Of a stretch of DNA of 64,000 nucleotides, positions 50,635 to 62,942 are shown piece after piece. The stretch spans positions 1 to 64,000 of the forward strand of contig NZ_JABXKJ010000093.1 in the NCBI RefSeq assembly GCF_017115085.1, written 5' to 3'. The notes beneath the pieces were generated by a model. That model searched no databases, had not been told where the DNA came from, and worked only from the letters and a program-made list of their open reading frames with translations. Origin of the DNA: Nostoc sp. NMS7. GTDB taxonomy: Bacteria > Cyanobacteriota > Cyanobacteriia > Cyanobacteriales > Nostocaceae. How positions within the stretch are numbered: position 1 is the first letter of the stretch; each line of letters starts with the position of its first letter. The position numbers and the translations under genes are program-made.

Positions 50635-50820
50635 TTACATTTCGGTAATTTTGTCAATCTGCCAATAATCAGAAATAATCGCAGGGGCTTGGTCAAATTG
50701 GCTGATGGGAGCGGGTTTCATGTCCCGATAGTCCAGCAGTTGGACTAGGATAAGGTAGGCGATCGCTAAAATGATCGAAATCGCACCTGTAAGAATGGCA
50801 ATTATTTTCGAGCGGTTCAT
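50635..50820 (-). CDS. small single-pass membrane protein
   Basis: KIIAILTGAISIILAIAYLILVQLLDY. Confidence 0.45.
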   Translation of the reverse strand: MNRSKIIAILTGAISIILAIAYLILVQLLDYRDMKPAPISQFDQAPAIISDYWQIDKITEM

Positions 50821-50937
50821 CAGTAGTTCCTATAATGCAAGTTATTGTACTGTGCCTATATCCACATTAATACTTGAGACAGACAACACACACTTACTGA
50901 TGTTTTCAGGAGTGCTGAATGAATTAAAAATAACTCA

Positions 50938-52266
50938 TTGAAGCTGTTATCTATCACGCGAAAGCATAATAATATGGCTTTTTCTCATGAATTTCAGCGT
51001 TATCGGAGCGTGCGTCCAGGGCAGATGCTCCAAGGTCTAGTTATTTCAATCCTCCTACACTGTACTTTAATGATTGGGAGCAAATATTGGCTCAGAGCTT
51101 TTACGCCTGAGCCTAAGGAAGAGATTCCAGTTGAGGTAGTTGAAGTTTATCCTAATGAAACACACATACCCCAAAAAACCTCATTCCGGGCTACTAAAGA
51201 TTCAATTGCAGGTGGTAAAGCTTTACCGAAAAGACCTGTTTCGGCTGTAAAGTCAACTAATTCTGATGCACATAAAGCCTCTAGCAAGAGTCCTCTTGAC
51301 TCAACAGCTTTATCTCCAGCAAAGATATTGCAACCAGAACCAAGGCAACAGAAAGCGGAATCACCAAATCTATCTCCTGAACAACCCAAGCCACAGCCAA
51401 CAGCGATCGCACCTGCGATTAAATCACCAGCACCCAAGCCAGAGCCAACAGCGATCGCACCTGCGATTAAATCACCAGTACTCAAGCCAGAGCCAACAGC
51501 GATCGCACCTGCGATTAGATCACCAATACTCAAGCCACAGCCAACAGCGATCGCACCTGCGATTAGATCACCAATACTCAAGCCACAGCCAATAGCGATC
51601 GCACCTGCGATTAGATCACCAGCACCCAAACCAAAAAAAATAGCAGTAGTGCCTAATATTACACCATCACCAGCCCTACCGCGAAAAACAGCGATGTCTA
51701 CCAGGGGCGTAGCTGCGGCACCTGCAACTATACCACCAGTACCCAATCCTAAGAACTTAGGCCAGTCGGGAACTAGATTAAATAGTGGACAAACACGATC
51801 TCAAGCTCATTCATCTCGGAAAACAGGTGGAGCAAGCTTGCTGGGTGGTACTGTGGGTGTATCTAGTCGGAATTTTAGCGGTGATTATCTGGCAGCCTTA
51901 CCTAATTCCAACCGCGATCGTCAAGCCACTTCTGGTATTGATGCCAGCAGTCAAAATATAGATATCACCTCTTACTTAAACCAACTTCAGCAACGAGTCA
52001 AGCAGCAGTGGCTACCAGAAGTGAGCCAGTCTTCCCGGCGAACAGTGCTTAACTTCACTATTAACCGTTCCGGGCAACTAAGCAATCTCGAGCTCGCACA
52101 AACTTCTGGATTCAGCCTCACTGATAAAGCGGCGCTCAACGCTATACAACGAGCTGCACCTTTTGCACCTTTGCCCACAGGATATACGAACAACCACATC
52201 GATATTCAATTTACATTTAATATCAATGTCTATGGGCAGCTAAATTTATCGGGAGATGGTGGCTAA
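50938..52266 (+). CDS. TonB-family energy transducer with Pro-rich repeat linker
   Basis: N-terminal TM, (PTAIAPAIKSPxPKPE)n linker, C-terminal QLQQRVKQQWLPEVSQSSRRTVLNFTINRSGQLSNLELAQTSGFSLTDKAALNAIQRAAPFAPLP. Confidence 0.85.
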   Translation: MKLLSITRKHNNMAFSHEFQRYRSVRPGQMLQGLVISILLHCTLMIGSKYWLRAFTPEPKEEIPVEVVEVYPNETHIPQKTSFRATKDSIAGGKALPKRPVSAVKSTNSDAHKASSKSPLDSTALSPAKILQPEPRQQKAESPNLSPEQPKPQPTAIAPAIKSPAPKPEPTAIAPAIKSPVLKPEPTAIAPAIRSPILKPQPTAIAPAIRSPILKPQPIAIAPAIRSPAPKPKKIAVVPNITPSPALPRKTAMSTRGVAAAPATIPPVPNPKNLGQSGTRLNSGQTRSQAHSSRKTGGASLLGGTVGVSSRNFSGDYLAALPNSNRDRQATSGIDASSQNIDITSYLNQLQQRVKQQWLPEVSQSSRRTVLNFTINRSGQLSNLELAQTSGFSLTDKAALNAIQRAAPFAPLPTGYTNNHIDIQFTFNINVYGQLNLSGDGG

Positions 52267-52499
52267 CAACAGGCAAGCAATTAAAGAAGTCGGAAGCGGT
52301 GCCCTGAGCTACGCCGAAGGGTCGGAAGTTGGAAGCGATGACCACCAAGGGTGCTGAGAAGGAACCGGAACGAGCGAATCAGAGTCGCAGTGGTATTTTC
52401 TTTTTAGTTTGAAGCATGATCAGGATCTTCGATGTATTTTCTGACAGCCTCACTACATATATTAGGATGACTCTAACAATAGCGATCGCACTCATAACT

Positions 52500-54473
52500 A
52501 TGTCTCAACCAACTATAGAATCAATCCTACAAGAGAACCGCCTCTTTCATCCTAGTTCTGAATTCTCAAAAAACGCCCATATCAAAAGCTTGGATGACTA
52601 TCAGCGTATCTACGCTCAAGCCAAAGCCGATCCGCAGCAATTTTGGGCAGATTTGGCTGAAACCGAATTAGAATGGTTCCAAAAATGGGACACAGTATTA
52701 GATTGGCAACCGCCTTTTGCTAAGTGGTTTGTTGGCGGTAAAATTAATATTTCTTACAATTGCCTTGACAGACATCTCACTACTTGGCGCAAAAATAAAG
52801 CAGCATTGATTTGGGAAGGAGAACCAGGTGATTCGCGTACCCTCACATACTCCCAACTGCACCGGGAAGTTTGCCAGTTCGCCAATGTATTGAAGCAACT
52901 AGGTGTAAAAAAAGGCGATCGCGTTGGTATTTATCTGCCAATGATTCCCGAAGCTGCGATCGCTATGTTAGCTTGTGCGAGAATTGGCGCACCCCACACT
53001 GTCGTATTTGGTGGTTTTAGTGCCGAAGCTTTGCGCGATCGCTTAATCGATGTTCAAGCTAAAGTGGTAATCACGGCTGATGGTGGTTGGCGCAAAGATG
53101 TGATCGTTCCTCTCAAGCAACAGGTAGACAAAGCCTTAGCTGATGGTGCTGTTCCCAGTCTCGAAAATGTCCTAGTTGTCAAGCGTACTGGACAAGAAAC
53201 TGATATGCAGTTGGGGGGACGCGATCATTGGTGGCATGATTTACAAAAAGGTGTATCAGCCGATTGTCCCGCCGAACCGATGGACAGCGAAGATATGCTA
53301 TTTGTCCTCTACACTTCTGGCAGCACCGGCAAACCGAAGGGTGTAGTACATACAACTGCTGGTTATAATTTATATACCCATATAACCAGCAAGTGGATAT
53401 TCGATCTGCAAGATACAGATGTATATTGGTGTACTGCGGATGTAGGTTGGATTACTGGACACAGCTACATTGTCTACGGTCCCCTTTCCAACGGTGCAAC
53501 AACCTTAATGTATGAAGGTGTGTCCCGTGCTTCTAATCCTGGTTGTACATGGGATGTAATTGAAAAATATGGCGTTAATATTTTTTATACTGCACCTACG
53601 GCAATTCGCGCATTTATTAAGATGGGAGAACAACATCCGAATGCGCGAAACCTGTCTTCATTGCGTTTGCTGGGAACCGTCGGCGAACCGATTAACCCAG
53701 AAGCTTGGATGTGGTATCACAAAGTAATTGGTGGCGATCGCTGTCCAATTGTTGATACTTGGTGGCAAACAGAAACCGGCGGTATCATGATTACACCACT
53801 ACCAGGAGCAATTCCCACCAAACCCGGTTCAGCAACTCTTCCATTCCCTGGAATTATCGCAGATATCGTAGATTTATCAGGAAACACCGTACCCAATAAG
53901 GAAGGCGGTTATCTAGCGGTGCGACATCCTTGGCCAGGAATGATGCGGACAGTCTACGGCGATCCAGAACGCTTCCGCCGCACCTATTGGGAACATATTC
54001 CTCCCAAGGATGGTAACTATATTTACTTTGCTGGTGATGGCGCAAGACTTGATGAAGACGGCTATTTCTGGGTAATGGGTCGGGTAGATGATGTAGTGAA
54101 TGTATCAGGACATCGCCTCGGTACAATGGAAGTAGAATCAGCCTTGGTTTCTCACCCAGCAGTTGCAGAAGCGGCGGTAGTGGGTAAACCGGATGAACTC
54201 AAGGGTGAAGAAATAGTTGCTTTTGTAACTTTAGAAGGCAGTTATCAGGAAAGTGAGGAACTGAATAGAGAACTCAAACAGCACGTTGTCAAAGAAATTG
54301 GTGCGATCGCGCGTCCGGGAGAAATTCGCTTTACAGAGGCTTTGCCGAAAACGCGATCGGGTAAGATTATGCGCCGCTTATTGCGGAATCTAGCTGCTGG
54401 AGAAGAAGTATCTGGGGATACTTCCACATTAGAAGATCGAAGCGTGTTGGATAAATTGCGGGGAGGTGCGTAG
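52500..54473 (+). CDS. acs: acetyl-CoA synthetase
   Basis: [55 protein letters not shown]; supplied ORF trimmed to [10 protein letters not shown]. Confidence 0.96.
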   Translation: MSQPTIESILQENRLFHPSSEFSKNAHIKSLDDYQRIYAQAKADPQQFWADLAETELEWFQKWDTVLDWQPPFAKWFVGGKINISYNCLDRHLTTWRKNKAALIWEGEPGDSRTLTYSQLHREVCQFANVLKQLGVKKGDRVGIYLPMIPEAAIAMLACARIGAPHTVVFGGFSAEALRDRLIDVQAKVVITADGGWRKDVIVPLKQQVDKALADGAVPSLENVLVVKRTGQETDMQLGGRDHWWHDLQKGVSADCPAEPMDSEDMLFVLYTSGSTGKPKGVVHTTAGYNLYTHITSKWIFDLQDTDVYWCTADVGWITGHSYIVYGPLSNGATTLMYEGVSRASNPGCTWDVIEKYGVNIFYTAPTAIRAFIKMGEQHPNARNLSSLRLLGTVGEPINPEAWMWYHKVIGGDRCPIVDTWWQTETGGIMITPLPGAIPTKPGSATLPFPGIIADIVDLSGNTVPNKEGGYLAVRHPWPGMMRTVYGDPERFRRTYWEHIPPKDGNYIYFAGDGARLDEDGYFWVMGRVDDVVNVSGHRLGTMEVESALVSHPAVAEAAVVGKPDELKGEEIVAFVTLEGSYQESEELNRELKQHVVKEIGAIARPGEIRFTEALPKTRSGKIMRRLLRNLAAGEEVSGDTSTLEDRSVLDKLRGGA

Positions 54474-54661
54474 CAATTTTAGGTATTTCGCCGTAAACTT
54501 CCCCTGATGTTTAGTTTTAGCGATGGCTGCGCCCGCCGTTGGCATCGCAACTTTATACCTAACCTCAACTGGGTTAAAACTGCGATCGCTGTACCCTGAA
54601 AAAACAGCATAAATTTTTAACCCCCTTGCTCTGAGATACAACCAAGGTGCTACACTACATC

Positions 54662-56135
<1,474 letters not shown>

Positions 56136-56276
56136 TTGACGCTCTTACGCTGGGCATGGGGCATGGGGCATGGGGAATTGGAGACTCGATAAGTCACCAG
56201 TTTTGTAGGGTGCGTTACGCTTGGGGGTAACGCATTCTTAACCACTGCGCCGCCTATTTATTAAGAGTTACTAAGG

Positions 56277-56921
56277 ATGGGAGGAGCGATGGTGGGACAG
56301 ACACAGGAGCTAGGACAGATTATCATCCTGAATGGTACCCCGCGATCAGGGAAGTCGAGCATTGTGGCACTGATCCAGGAGACGTTTGATGGCGTATGGA
56401 TGAACTTGGGTGTCGATAGATTTATGCAAATGACTCCTGCACGATACCTGCCTGGGATTGGTTTGCGGCCAGGGGGAGAACGCCAGGATCTCGAACCCCT
56501 CGTTCCCATTCTGTACAGCGCCATGTATGAATCCATCGCCGCCCATAGCCGCTTGGGACTGAATGTCGTGGTTGATGTCGGACACCATGACGCATACGCA
56601 ATGGAACGGGGCATTCTAACCGATAGTGCCCGACGTTTAAACGGATTGCCGGTCTTGTTCGTAGGCGTTCGCTGCCCCATCGAGATAATTATGAAAAGAC
56701 GACAAAATACGGAGTGGAACGTAGTAAGTGCAGCCGACTCCCCGGTGCCACCTCCGGTTGAGTTATGGCAACGTGAAGTCCACATCCCTGGTATCTATGA
56801 CCTTGAAGTCGATACCTCGTTGTTAAGTCCGGGGGTGTGTGCCGAGGTGATACGCCAGCACCTCGCAAATAGTCCAGTACCATCGGCATTCCAACGACTG
56901 GCTGCACTGTCTCCCAATTAA
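56277..56921 (+). CDS. chloramphenicol phosphotransferase-like P-loop kinase
   Basis: IIILNGTPRSGKSSIVALIQETFDGVWMNLGVDRFM...FVGVRCPIEIIMKR...YDLEVDTS. Confidence 0.85.
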   Translation: MGGAMVGQTQELGQIIILNGTPRSGKSSIVALIQETFDGVWMNLGVDRFMQMTPARYLPGIGLRPGGERQDLEPLVPILYSAMYESIAAHSRLGLNVVVDVGHHDAYAMERGILTDSARRLNGLPVLFVGVRCPIEIIMKRRQNTEWNVVSAADSPVPPPVELWQREVHIPGIYDLEVDTSLLSPGVCAEVIRQHLANSPVPSAFQRLAALSPN

Positions 56922-58906
56922 AATTCAATTTCAATGGTCAAGCTGCGAATCTTTCCTGTATCTGTCTCAGCTTTATCTGCAACTTCCAGAGTCCAGGTTC
57001 CTTGGGGATTTTTACCTTTAAAGGCAGCAAGTTTAAGGGTGTTTACCTCATCATAAGTTGTTTTAATATTATCTGTACCTCCACCCTGACGATCGTGCAG
57101 AATGATCGGAAGTACGCCTATTTGCACTGGGGGAAGGAGAGTAACTACAAGATCACCAATAAAAGTATGCTCAATGTCTACATTAACTTTGATGGATTTG
57201 ACAAGGCTGGTATTAGCGATCGCCAACGATAATGTTGATGTTTGTAAGTCGTTAATCGGGATATCTTGGACTGCTTTGAATATGCTAATGGGCGATCTCT
57301 GAGTCGGCTTGGCCAATTCTACAGCTTTGAGAGCATTCATTCGACCGTAACCGTAGAAAGGGCTGCGACCATTTGTATCATATTTACCTCCAGATGGATC
57401 AATGCGATCGCTAGAGCGTTTAATAATATCTCGCACTTCCTCCCAACGCAGATTTGGGTTTCTGGCAATAATCAGGGCTGCTACACCGGCTGCACCTGGA
57501 CAAGAACTAGAAGTTCCGCCGAATTCGTTTGTGTAGTTACCTGCGGCCTCACCCAGATTCCGATTACCGGAATTATAACCCAGTACACCAGAGCGATCGC
57601 TTGTCCAAATTCCAGGGGTTTGAGAACTATCGCCATTGTTGCTGGGGAAGGCGCACCACACCGCCTGACCAAAGTCACTGTAAGGGCTTCTGGTACCGAA
57701 GTCGTTACAAGCTGCCACCGCAATCACCTTTTGGTAGCTGGCGTAGCCGTCGTTATCCACGCTTTCGTTACCATTGCCAGCCGCGAATAAAATTACACAG
57801 CCTTTGCCGTTACGCCCTTTATTGATTGCAAAATCTATAGCAAGTCGTGTAGAGTCAGGCAGAGGTACTTTCTGGTTATGTACAGGATCGTTTGGTTCAA
57901 ACCAAACACCATCTGCTGGCCCCCAGCTACAAGAAATCACATCAGCACCATTTTGAGCCGCCCAAATAAAAGCATCTGCTTCATCCTGCGAACCCAGCGC
58001 CGAAGCTAAACGAATCGGCATCAGCTTTGCCCCCGGTGCCACACCAGATGCACCAAAGTTCCCGTTTGCACAAGCTACTCCTGCACAGGCTGTCCCGTGG
58101 TTATTGTCGTTTCCCGGCGTGGGATTGTTAGTTTTACGTGTGACATCACGCGGGGCAACAATTTTTCCAGAGGAACGGAACTCTTCATGATCCAGATCCA
58201 CACCGTCGTCAATTATTGCAATTATCGTCCCTGTGCCGTCGCTTAACTTCCAAGCTGCCTCGACGTTGGCATGGGCGTTGATTACCTTACCATTAATTGT
58301 TGTTTGCTTTAAGTGCCACTGCTGCGGGAAAACCTGCCGTTGGCGTGATTCACGCACTAGTTCAGGATGGCACAGTTCAACCGATTCTTGATTCAGAAGT
58401 CTCTCGGCGATGTCAAAGACGGCTATACCAGTATTTGCAGGTGCATTGACAAAGTAAGCATTTCGTGCATATTCAAGTTGGCGTTTAATTGTTAAGCCGT
58501 AACGTCCTAATACCTCCTCGTAGACGCTTAACTCCTCTTGGTTATCGAATTTAACAAAGAGGTTTTCGGTGTAGACTACAGGTTGTTTGGATAGTGGATC
58601 GATCAGAACACGTCCGGCAAATTGGACTTCAGACTCTTGATTGAGAATTTCACGGGCGCGATCGCGCAAAGCGACATCCTCAGTCGGAACTTTCGCTCGC
58701 AAAATTTCCACACCCGCTTGCCGAAACCGCGTTACTAACTCGAATTGATTAAGGATACTACGAGCTGGGGGTGACATCGGTGCAACTTCAAATGGTCTGC
58801 CACCGACAAGATTACTGCGGCTTTCGGTACGCACTACAACGTGTTCGTTACTAATCGCAAGTTCATACTGTTGGCCGTTCTGTCCACCATAGCGAACCTG
58901 AACCAT
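56918..58906 (-). CDS. S8 family serine peptidase with C-terminal proprotein convertase P domain
   Basis: IAIIDDGVDLDHEEF (Asp), NNHGTACAGV (His), FGGTSSSCPGAAGVAAL (Ser), P domain VNVDIEHTFIGDLVVTLLPP...NPQGTWTLEVAD. Confidence 0.95.
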   Translation of the reverse strand: MVQVRYGGQNGQQYELAISNEHVVVRTESRSNLVGGRPFEVAPMSPPARSILNQFELVTRFRQAGVEILRAKVPTEDVALRDRAREILNQESEVQFAGRVLIDPLSKQPVVYTENLFVKFDNQEELSVYEEVLGRYGLTIKRQLEYARNAYFVNAPANTGIAVFDIAERLLNQESVELCHPELVRESRQRQVFPQQWHLKQTTINGKVINAHANVEAAWKLSDGTGTIIAIIDDGVDLDHEEFRSSGKIVAPRDVTRKTNNPTPGNDNNHGTACAGVACANGNFGASGVAPGAKLMPIRLASALGSQDEADAFIWAAQNGADVISCSWGPADGVWFEPNDPVHNQKVPLPDSTRLAIDFAINKGRNGKGCVILFAAGNGNESVDNDGYASYQKVIAVAACNDFGTRSPYSDFGQAVWCAFPSNNGDSSQTPGIWTSDRSGVLGYNSGNRNLGEAAGNYTNEFGGTSSSCPGAAGVAALIIARNPNLRWEEVRDIIKRSSDRIDPSGGKYDTNGRSPFYGYGRMNALKAVELAKPTQRSPISIFKAVQDIPINDLQTSTLSLAIANTSLVKSIKVNVDIEHTFIGDLVVTLLPPVQIGVLPIILHDRQGGGTDNIKTTYDEVNTLKLAAFKGKNPQGTWTLEVADKAETDTGKIRSLTIEIEF

Positions 58907-58997
58907 AATTTAATCTCCTGGGATATTAAAATAATAGGTCATCGCCACAAGACTAAAGAATGCGATTATAGTAGAAAATTTGCCTATTTTTTGCTCA

Positions 58998-59489
58998 TTA
59001 GTCTATTAATTCTCCTGTTTGTCGTAAGACTTGTTCATGAAGACTGCGACTCACCCAATATTGAGCAGTATTAATCATGGCATCTAGTAGGGGTTGCACT
59101 TGTGTAATTATCTTTCTATTTTTTGCTAATAAGAGAATACCTAGAGTACCACTTGCTTGTAATCCCAAACTTTGAGCTACTTGGCGTGCTTCACGTTCAT
59201 CTAACAAAATTTGTCCTTCTTCAGTTTCTAGTGCTAAGGCAATTGCTTCGCGTTCACCGTTATCTAATTCTGACGGTATATTGAGTGTTATTGTTGAAAC
59301 TGAGACAACTTGCAACCATCTGTCAGCGATCGCTTGCAATACAAATTCCGATCCGGGAAAACCTGCAACAGTCGTTTCATTATAGACAGCTTGGGGAATA
59401 ACAATTTGCCTAAATGCAGCCTGCAAGATATCAAGGCGATTAATAGCTGCAAAATTTATCAAAGGCGTAGCGTTACAAACAACGGTCAC
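58998..59489 (-). CDS. DUF3368 / PIN-like toxin
   Basis: VVCNATPLINFAAINRLDIL...LDNGEREAIALALE...LLDEREARQVAQSLGLQASGTLGILLLAK. Confidence 0.92.
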   Translation of the reverse strand: MTVVCNATPLINFAAINRLDILQAAFRQIVIPQAVYNETTVAGFPGSEFVLQAIADRWLQVVSVSTITLNIPSELDNGEREAIALALETEEGQILLDEREARQVAQSLGLQASGTLGILLLAKNRKIITQVQPLLDAMINTAQYWVSRSLHEQVLRQTGELID

Positions 59490-59494
59490 AATAT

Positions 59495-59752
59495 CTAAAA
59501 ACCTGCTTCAATTATCTCAATATCTTGAGCTAAATCTGCTTCATTGTAATGACGCTCAATTTTGTTTTGTCCTAAAAGTTTCTGAAATTCCCATACAGAC
59601 AAGTTAGCTAAGTGACGTGCTTGACTAAAGGTAAAAATATTCTGTGCGTACAGATGTAAAGCTAATTCCTGGCGGATAGCTTCTTCACCTTGATTTAAAG
59701 AATCAGGTGATATTTGCAAGTTTATGGGTTGGATAAATTGACTCATTACCAA
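59495..59752 (-). CDS. UPF0175 family antitoxin-like protein
   Basis: ALHLYAQNIFTFSQARHLANLSVWEFQKLLGQNKI. Confidence 0.9.
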   Translation of the reverse strand: MVMSQFIQPINLQISPDSLNQGEEAIRQELALHLYAQNIFTFSQARHLANLSVWEFQKLLGQNKIERHYNEADLAQDIEIIEAGF

Positions 59753-59996
59753 CTCGTGTTAAGTAGGGTTTATTAGTTTTATCATCAGAGTCACACTCAA
59801 GCGATCGCTACGACGGGCGTAGATGCAGCACTGGTCATACTGATTGAGTTTTGCAGTATTTTTCTTAAAGTAGCACAGTATTAATTGATCAGCGATCGCT
59901 CAAGGTTAGTAGATCGCAAACTTTCGTCAAAAGTGCGATCGCCTCACAAAATCTAGAATACAGTTGAGGCAAAAATGCCTAGACGCAAAGCCAATG

Positions 59997-60055
59997 TTTT
60001 AATTACGAATTAGTCGTTTAAGCGATCGCCACAGCAAGGAAAACGGTAGAATTGC
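59997..60055. repeat. 59-bp direct repeat, copy 1
   Basis: 55/59 identical with 60395-60453; copy 2 covers the 3' end of the NB-ARC-TPR gene. Confidence 0.9.
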
Positions 60056-60139
60056 TCCGGCGTAGCCCATCGTAGACATTGCAATCTTAACTTTTGGTAT
60101 GAATCGTTTGCTACTTTAAAATAAAAAGGATGCCCAGCC

Positions 60140-60400
60140 ATGCCTAACGTCGAGAAAATAAGTGTTGCTCTCACACCAGAAATGGCTGCTTTTGTGCATG
60201 ATGCGGTGGAATCTGGCAAATATGCCAGCAGCAGTGAAGTTATCCGCGAAGCACTACGCGACTGGAAGCAAAAACGCTTGTTGCAGTTGCAGAATATTGA
60301 TGAATTACGCCGTCTTTGGCAAGAAGGAATTGACAGTAGTGCTGGGCAGTATACAGATATTGAAGCTATTAAGCAGGAAGCGCGTAGGCGTTTATTTTAA
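60140..60400 (+). CDS. ParD-family antitoxin without adjacent toxin
   Basis: KISVALTPEMAAFVHDAVESGKYASSSEVIREALRDWKQKR. Confidence 0.92.
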   Translation: MPNVEKISVALTPEMAAFVHDAVESGKYASSSEVIREALRDWKQKRLLQLQNIDELRRLWQEGIDSSAGQYTDIEAIKQEARRRLF

Positions 60401-60453
60401 TTACGAATTAGTTGTTTAAGCGATCGCCACAGCCGGGAAAACGGTAGGATTGC
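60395..60453. repeat. 59-bp direct repeat, copy 2
   Basis: see copy 1. Confidence 0.9.
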
Positions 60454-62784
60454 AATCGCTAACAAGCTTTGGACAAACTGACCTAACCGATGTTTCCAGA
60501 TAGCGCGAGGAGTAGACTGGCGTTGCAGGATTGCTAGATTTTCTCGAATTGTTGCTGTAGTGGGATGATTAACTCCTAACACCCTTTGGCATATTGCCAA
60601 AGCTTGGGTCAAGAGGGGTTCGGCTTCGCTGTACTGCCCTTGGCTATTGTAGAGTGCTGCTAAATTGTTCAAGCTAGTAGCGACATCGGGATGGTCGCCA
60701 GCAAACAGCCGCTTTCTCATCTCCAAGGCTTGGGTCAAGAGGGGTTCGGCTTCGCTGTACCGCCCTTGGCTTTGGTAGAGTAAAGCTAAATTGTTCAAGC
60801 TAGTAGCGACATCGGGATGGTCGCCAGCAAACAGCCGCTTTCTCATCTCCAAGGCTTGGGTCAAGAGGGGTTCGGCTTCGCTGTACCGCCCTTGGCTTTG
60901 GTAGAGTAAAGCTAAATTGTTCAAGCTAGTAGCGACATCGGGATGGTCGCCAGCAAACAGCCGCTTTCTCATCTCCAAGGCTTGGGTGTAGAGGGGTTCG
61001 GCTTCGCTGTACCGCCCTTGGCTTTTGTAGAGGAATGCTAAATTGTTCAAGCTACCAGCCACATGGGGATGGTCGCCATCAAACAGCCGCTTATACATCT
61101 CCAAGGCTTGGGTGTAGAGGGGTTCGGCTTCGCTGTACTGCCCTTGGTAATCGTAGAGTGTTGCTAAATTGTTCAAGCTAGTAGCGACATCGGGATGGTC
61201 GCCAGCAAACAGAGCTTGGCAAACAACATTTACGCATTGTTCACACCAGGGTTCTGCTAATTTATATAATCCTTGTCCCTTATAAAATTTTCCTATCCCC
61301 ATAAATACCAAAATTACTTGATCATTGGGGACTGATGCTAGAGAAATTATATGTGCCTCTCTTGCTTCCTTTATCTCTGCAATTATACGTTTACCCAGGT
61401 CTTCAAGATGGGGAACGACATCTTTGAAGAATTCGATATCCTCAAAGGTGGGTGAATCGGAAATATTTTGAGCAAGGGCTATCATAGCGGTGGCAAACTT
61501 TATTTCTAAAACTGATTTGGTTCCGCTAAAGGCCGTTATAAAATTGCGTTTAAATATTGTACCAATCACCCATTTGAAGCCTAACAATAGAAACTGTAGA
61601 GGTGGGATTTTATTTTGATGCAAGACCCTTAACTGCTCTTGCAAAAACCACCGCACTAAGGCATGAATTTTATAACATCCTTCTCTTTGTTCTACCTGTT
61701 GCAGCAAGTTGCGCCCGTAGAGTTGCATTTTAGCTTCGTTTAATTCATTTTCTGACCAAGTTAGCTGTCTTTCTTCCTGATTTTCTGCTTCCTCTCCACC
61801 TATCGCCACCCAAATAACCAAATCCCAAAGAATCAGGGCAGGAGAAAATAAACTCAAAAATCTTCCTAGTTGTTGCGCTAGTGGGTCGAGTTCTTTCCAA
61901 GTTAAAGCAAACGCGGCTTTGACTCCCAGTTGAGTTGAGTTGAGAGTTTCCCGGTGTTGTAAAGCTGACTCTTCTAATTTACGTTCTTGCAATTGCTCAA
62001 ACATCTTATCTAAAGACATTTCCGGGTCGCGTACTAAATAACCTCCAACTAACTCTATCCCCAAGGGCAAATATTCCAGACATTCACAGATTTCAGTTGC
62101 GGCTTGTGGTTTGTTGTCAACTCGCTTATCTTTTTCCCCCAACAGTCCTTTTAACAGTTCTAAGGCTTTCCCTGGTTCTTTTTGGGGCGAGAGAACATCT
62201 AAAGGAATCTCTTGAATAAAATTCGGGTCTAAATGCCGCAGTCGAGTAGTAACTAAGACTCGGAAGCGGTGAACATCGGGTACCACTTCGCGGAGGTTAG
62301 CTAGGTCGGTTACGTCATCTAACACAATTAAAATAGGCAAGGCGGAGTTAGGATATTTAGACCAACACCAGGCAACTTGTTCTTTAAGGCTTAAAAGTCT
62401 TCCTCCTAATTCTTGGGGAATCTCAAAACCAAACTGCAACCGGAAAAACTCTAAAACTTCGGCGGCGAGATTGGTTTCTCTGTCGTTAAACCAGACAATG
62501 CCGCCATAATCTTCTTGATATCGTCTCGCGTATTGGGTGGCTAATTCAGTTTTGCCCACGCCACCCATTCCCGCTATTGCTACATAGTCTCTGCGCTGCA
62601 AGTCTTCATGCAGCATTGTCAGTTCGATTTCTCGCCCGACGAAATGAATAGAACCGCGAGGGATAAATTTTGTGGGAGTTAGCTGTTTCTGCCCGTTAAT
62701 AATTTGAGTGCCAATGGAAGCTTGACCACCAGGGGCAACGTAAACACCAATTTTCTCGGCAAACTTCCCAAAGTCTTCAGGCAT
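60397..62784 (-). CDS. NB-ARC (STAND/NLR-like) protein with C-terminal TPR array
   Basis: FVGREIELTMLHEDL, GMGGVGKTELATQYA, ILIVLDDVTDL, then 42-aa TPR units GDHPDVATSLNNLALLYQSQGRYSEAEPLLTQALEMRKRLFA. Confidence 0.95.
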   Translation of the reverse strand: MPEDFGKFAEKIGVYVAPGGQASIGTQIINGQKQLTPTKFIPRGSIHFVGREIELTMLHEDLQRRDYVAIAGMGGVGKTELATQYARRYQEDYGGIVWFNDRETNLAAEVLEFFRLQFGFEIPQELGGRLLSLKEQVAWCWSKYPNSALPILIVLDDVTDLANLREVVPDVHRFRVLVTTRLRHLDPNFIQEIPLDVLSPQKEPGKALELLKGLLGEKDKRVDNKPQAATEICECLEYLPLGIELVGGYLVRDPEMSLDKMFEQLQERKLEESALQHRETLNSTQLGVKAAFALTWKELDPLAQQLGRFLSLFSPALILWDLVIWVAIGGEEAENQEERQLTWSENELNEAKMQLYGRNLLQQVEQREGCYKIHALVRWFLQEQLRVLHQNKIPPLQFLLLGFKWVIGTIFKRNFITAFSGTKSVLEIKFATAMIALAQNISDSPTFEDIEFFKDVVPHLEDLGKRIIAEIKEAREAHIISLASVPNDQVILVFMGIGKFYKGQGLYKLAEPWCEQCVNVVCQALFAGDHPDVATSLNNLATLYDYQGQYSEAEPLYTQALEMYKRLFDGDHPHVAGSLNNLAFLYKSQGRYSEAEPLYTQALEMRKRLFAGDHPDVATSLNNLALLYQSQGRYSEAEPLLTQALEMRKRLFAGDHPDVATSLNNLALLYQSQGRYSEAEPLLTQALEMRKRLFAGDHPDVATSLNNLAALYNSQGQYSEAEPLLTQALAICQRVLGVNHPTTATIRENLAILQRQSTPRAIWKHRLGQFVQSLLAIAILPFSRLWRSLKQLIRN

Positions 62785-62942
62785 ACATAGTTAAATCTTG
62801 CTGTTCACGAGAGAACTAAAAAACCTCTCTCCAAACCTCTCTCCGTTGGCGTCAGCCTGTCGTCAGACAAGCGGAGAGAGGCTTTGAATCTTACTCCCCT
62901 TCCCTTGTAGGGAAGGGGCTGGGGGTTAGGTCACACGATAAT

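Noticed and set aside
51147-51746. 199-aa antisense ORF with GDLIAGAIAVGCGL repeats
   Set aside because: Mirror of the TonB-linker repeats; periodicity comes from the coding strand
57266-57790. 174-aa ORF antisense to the S8 peptidase
   Set aside because: Shadow ORF; sense strand has a full catalytic triad
60640-61230. CRISPR or non-coding tandem repeat
   Set aside because: 126-bp period is in frame and encodes canonical TPR units of the NB-ARC protein
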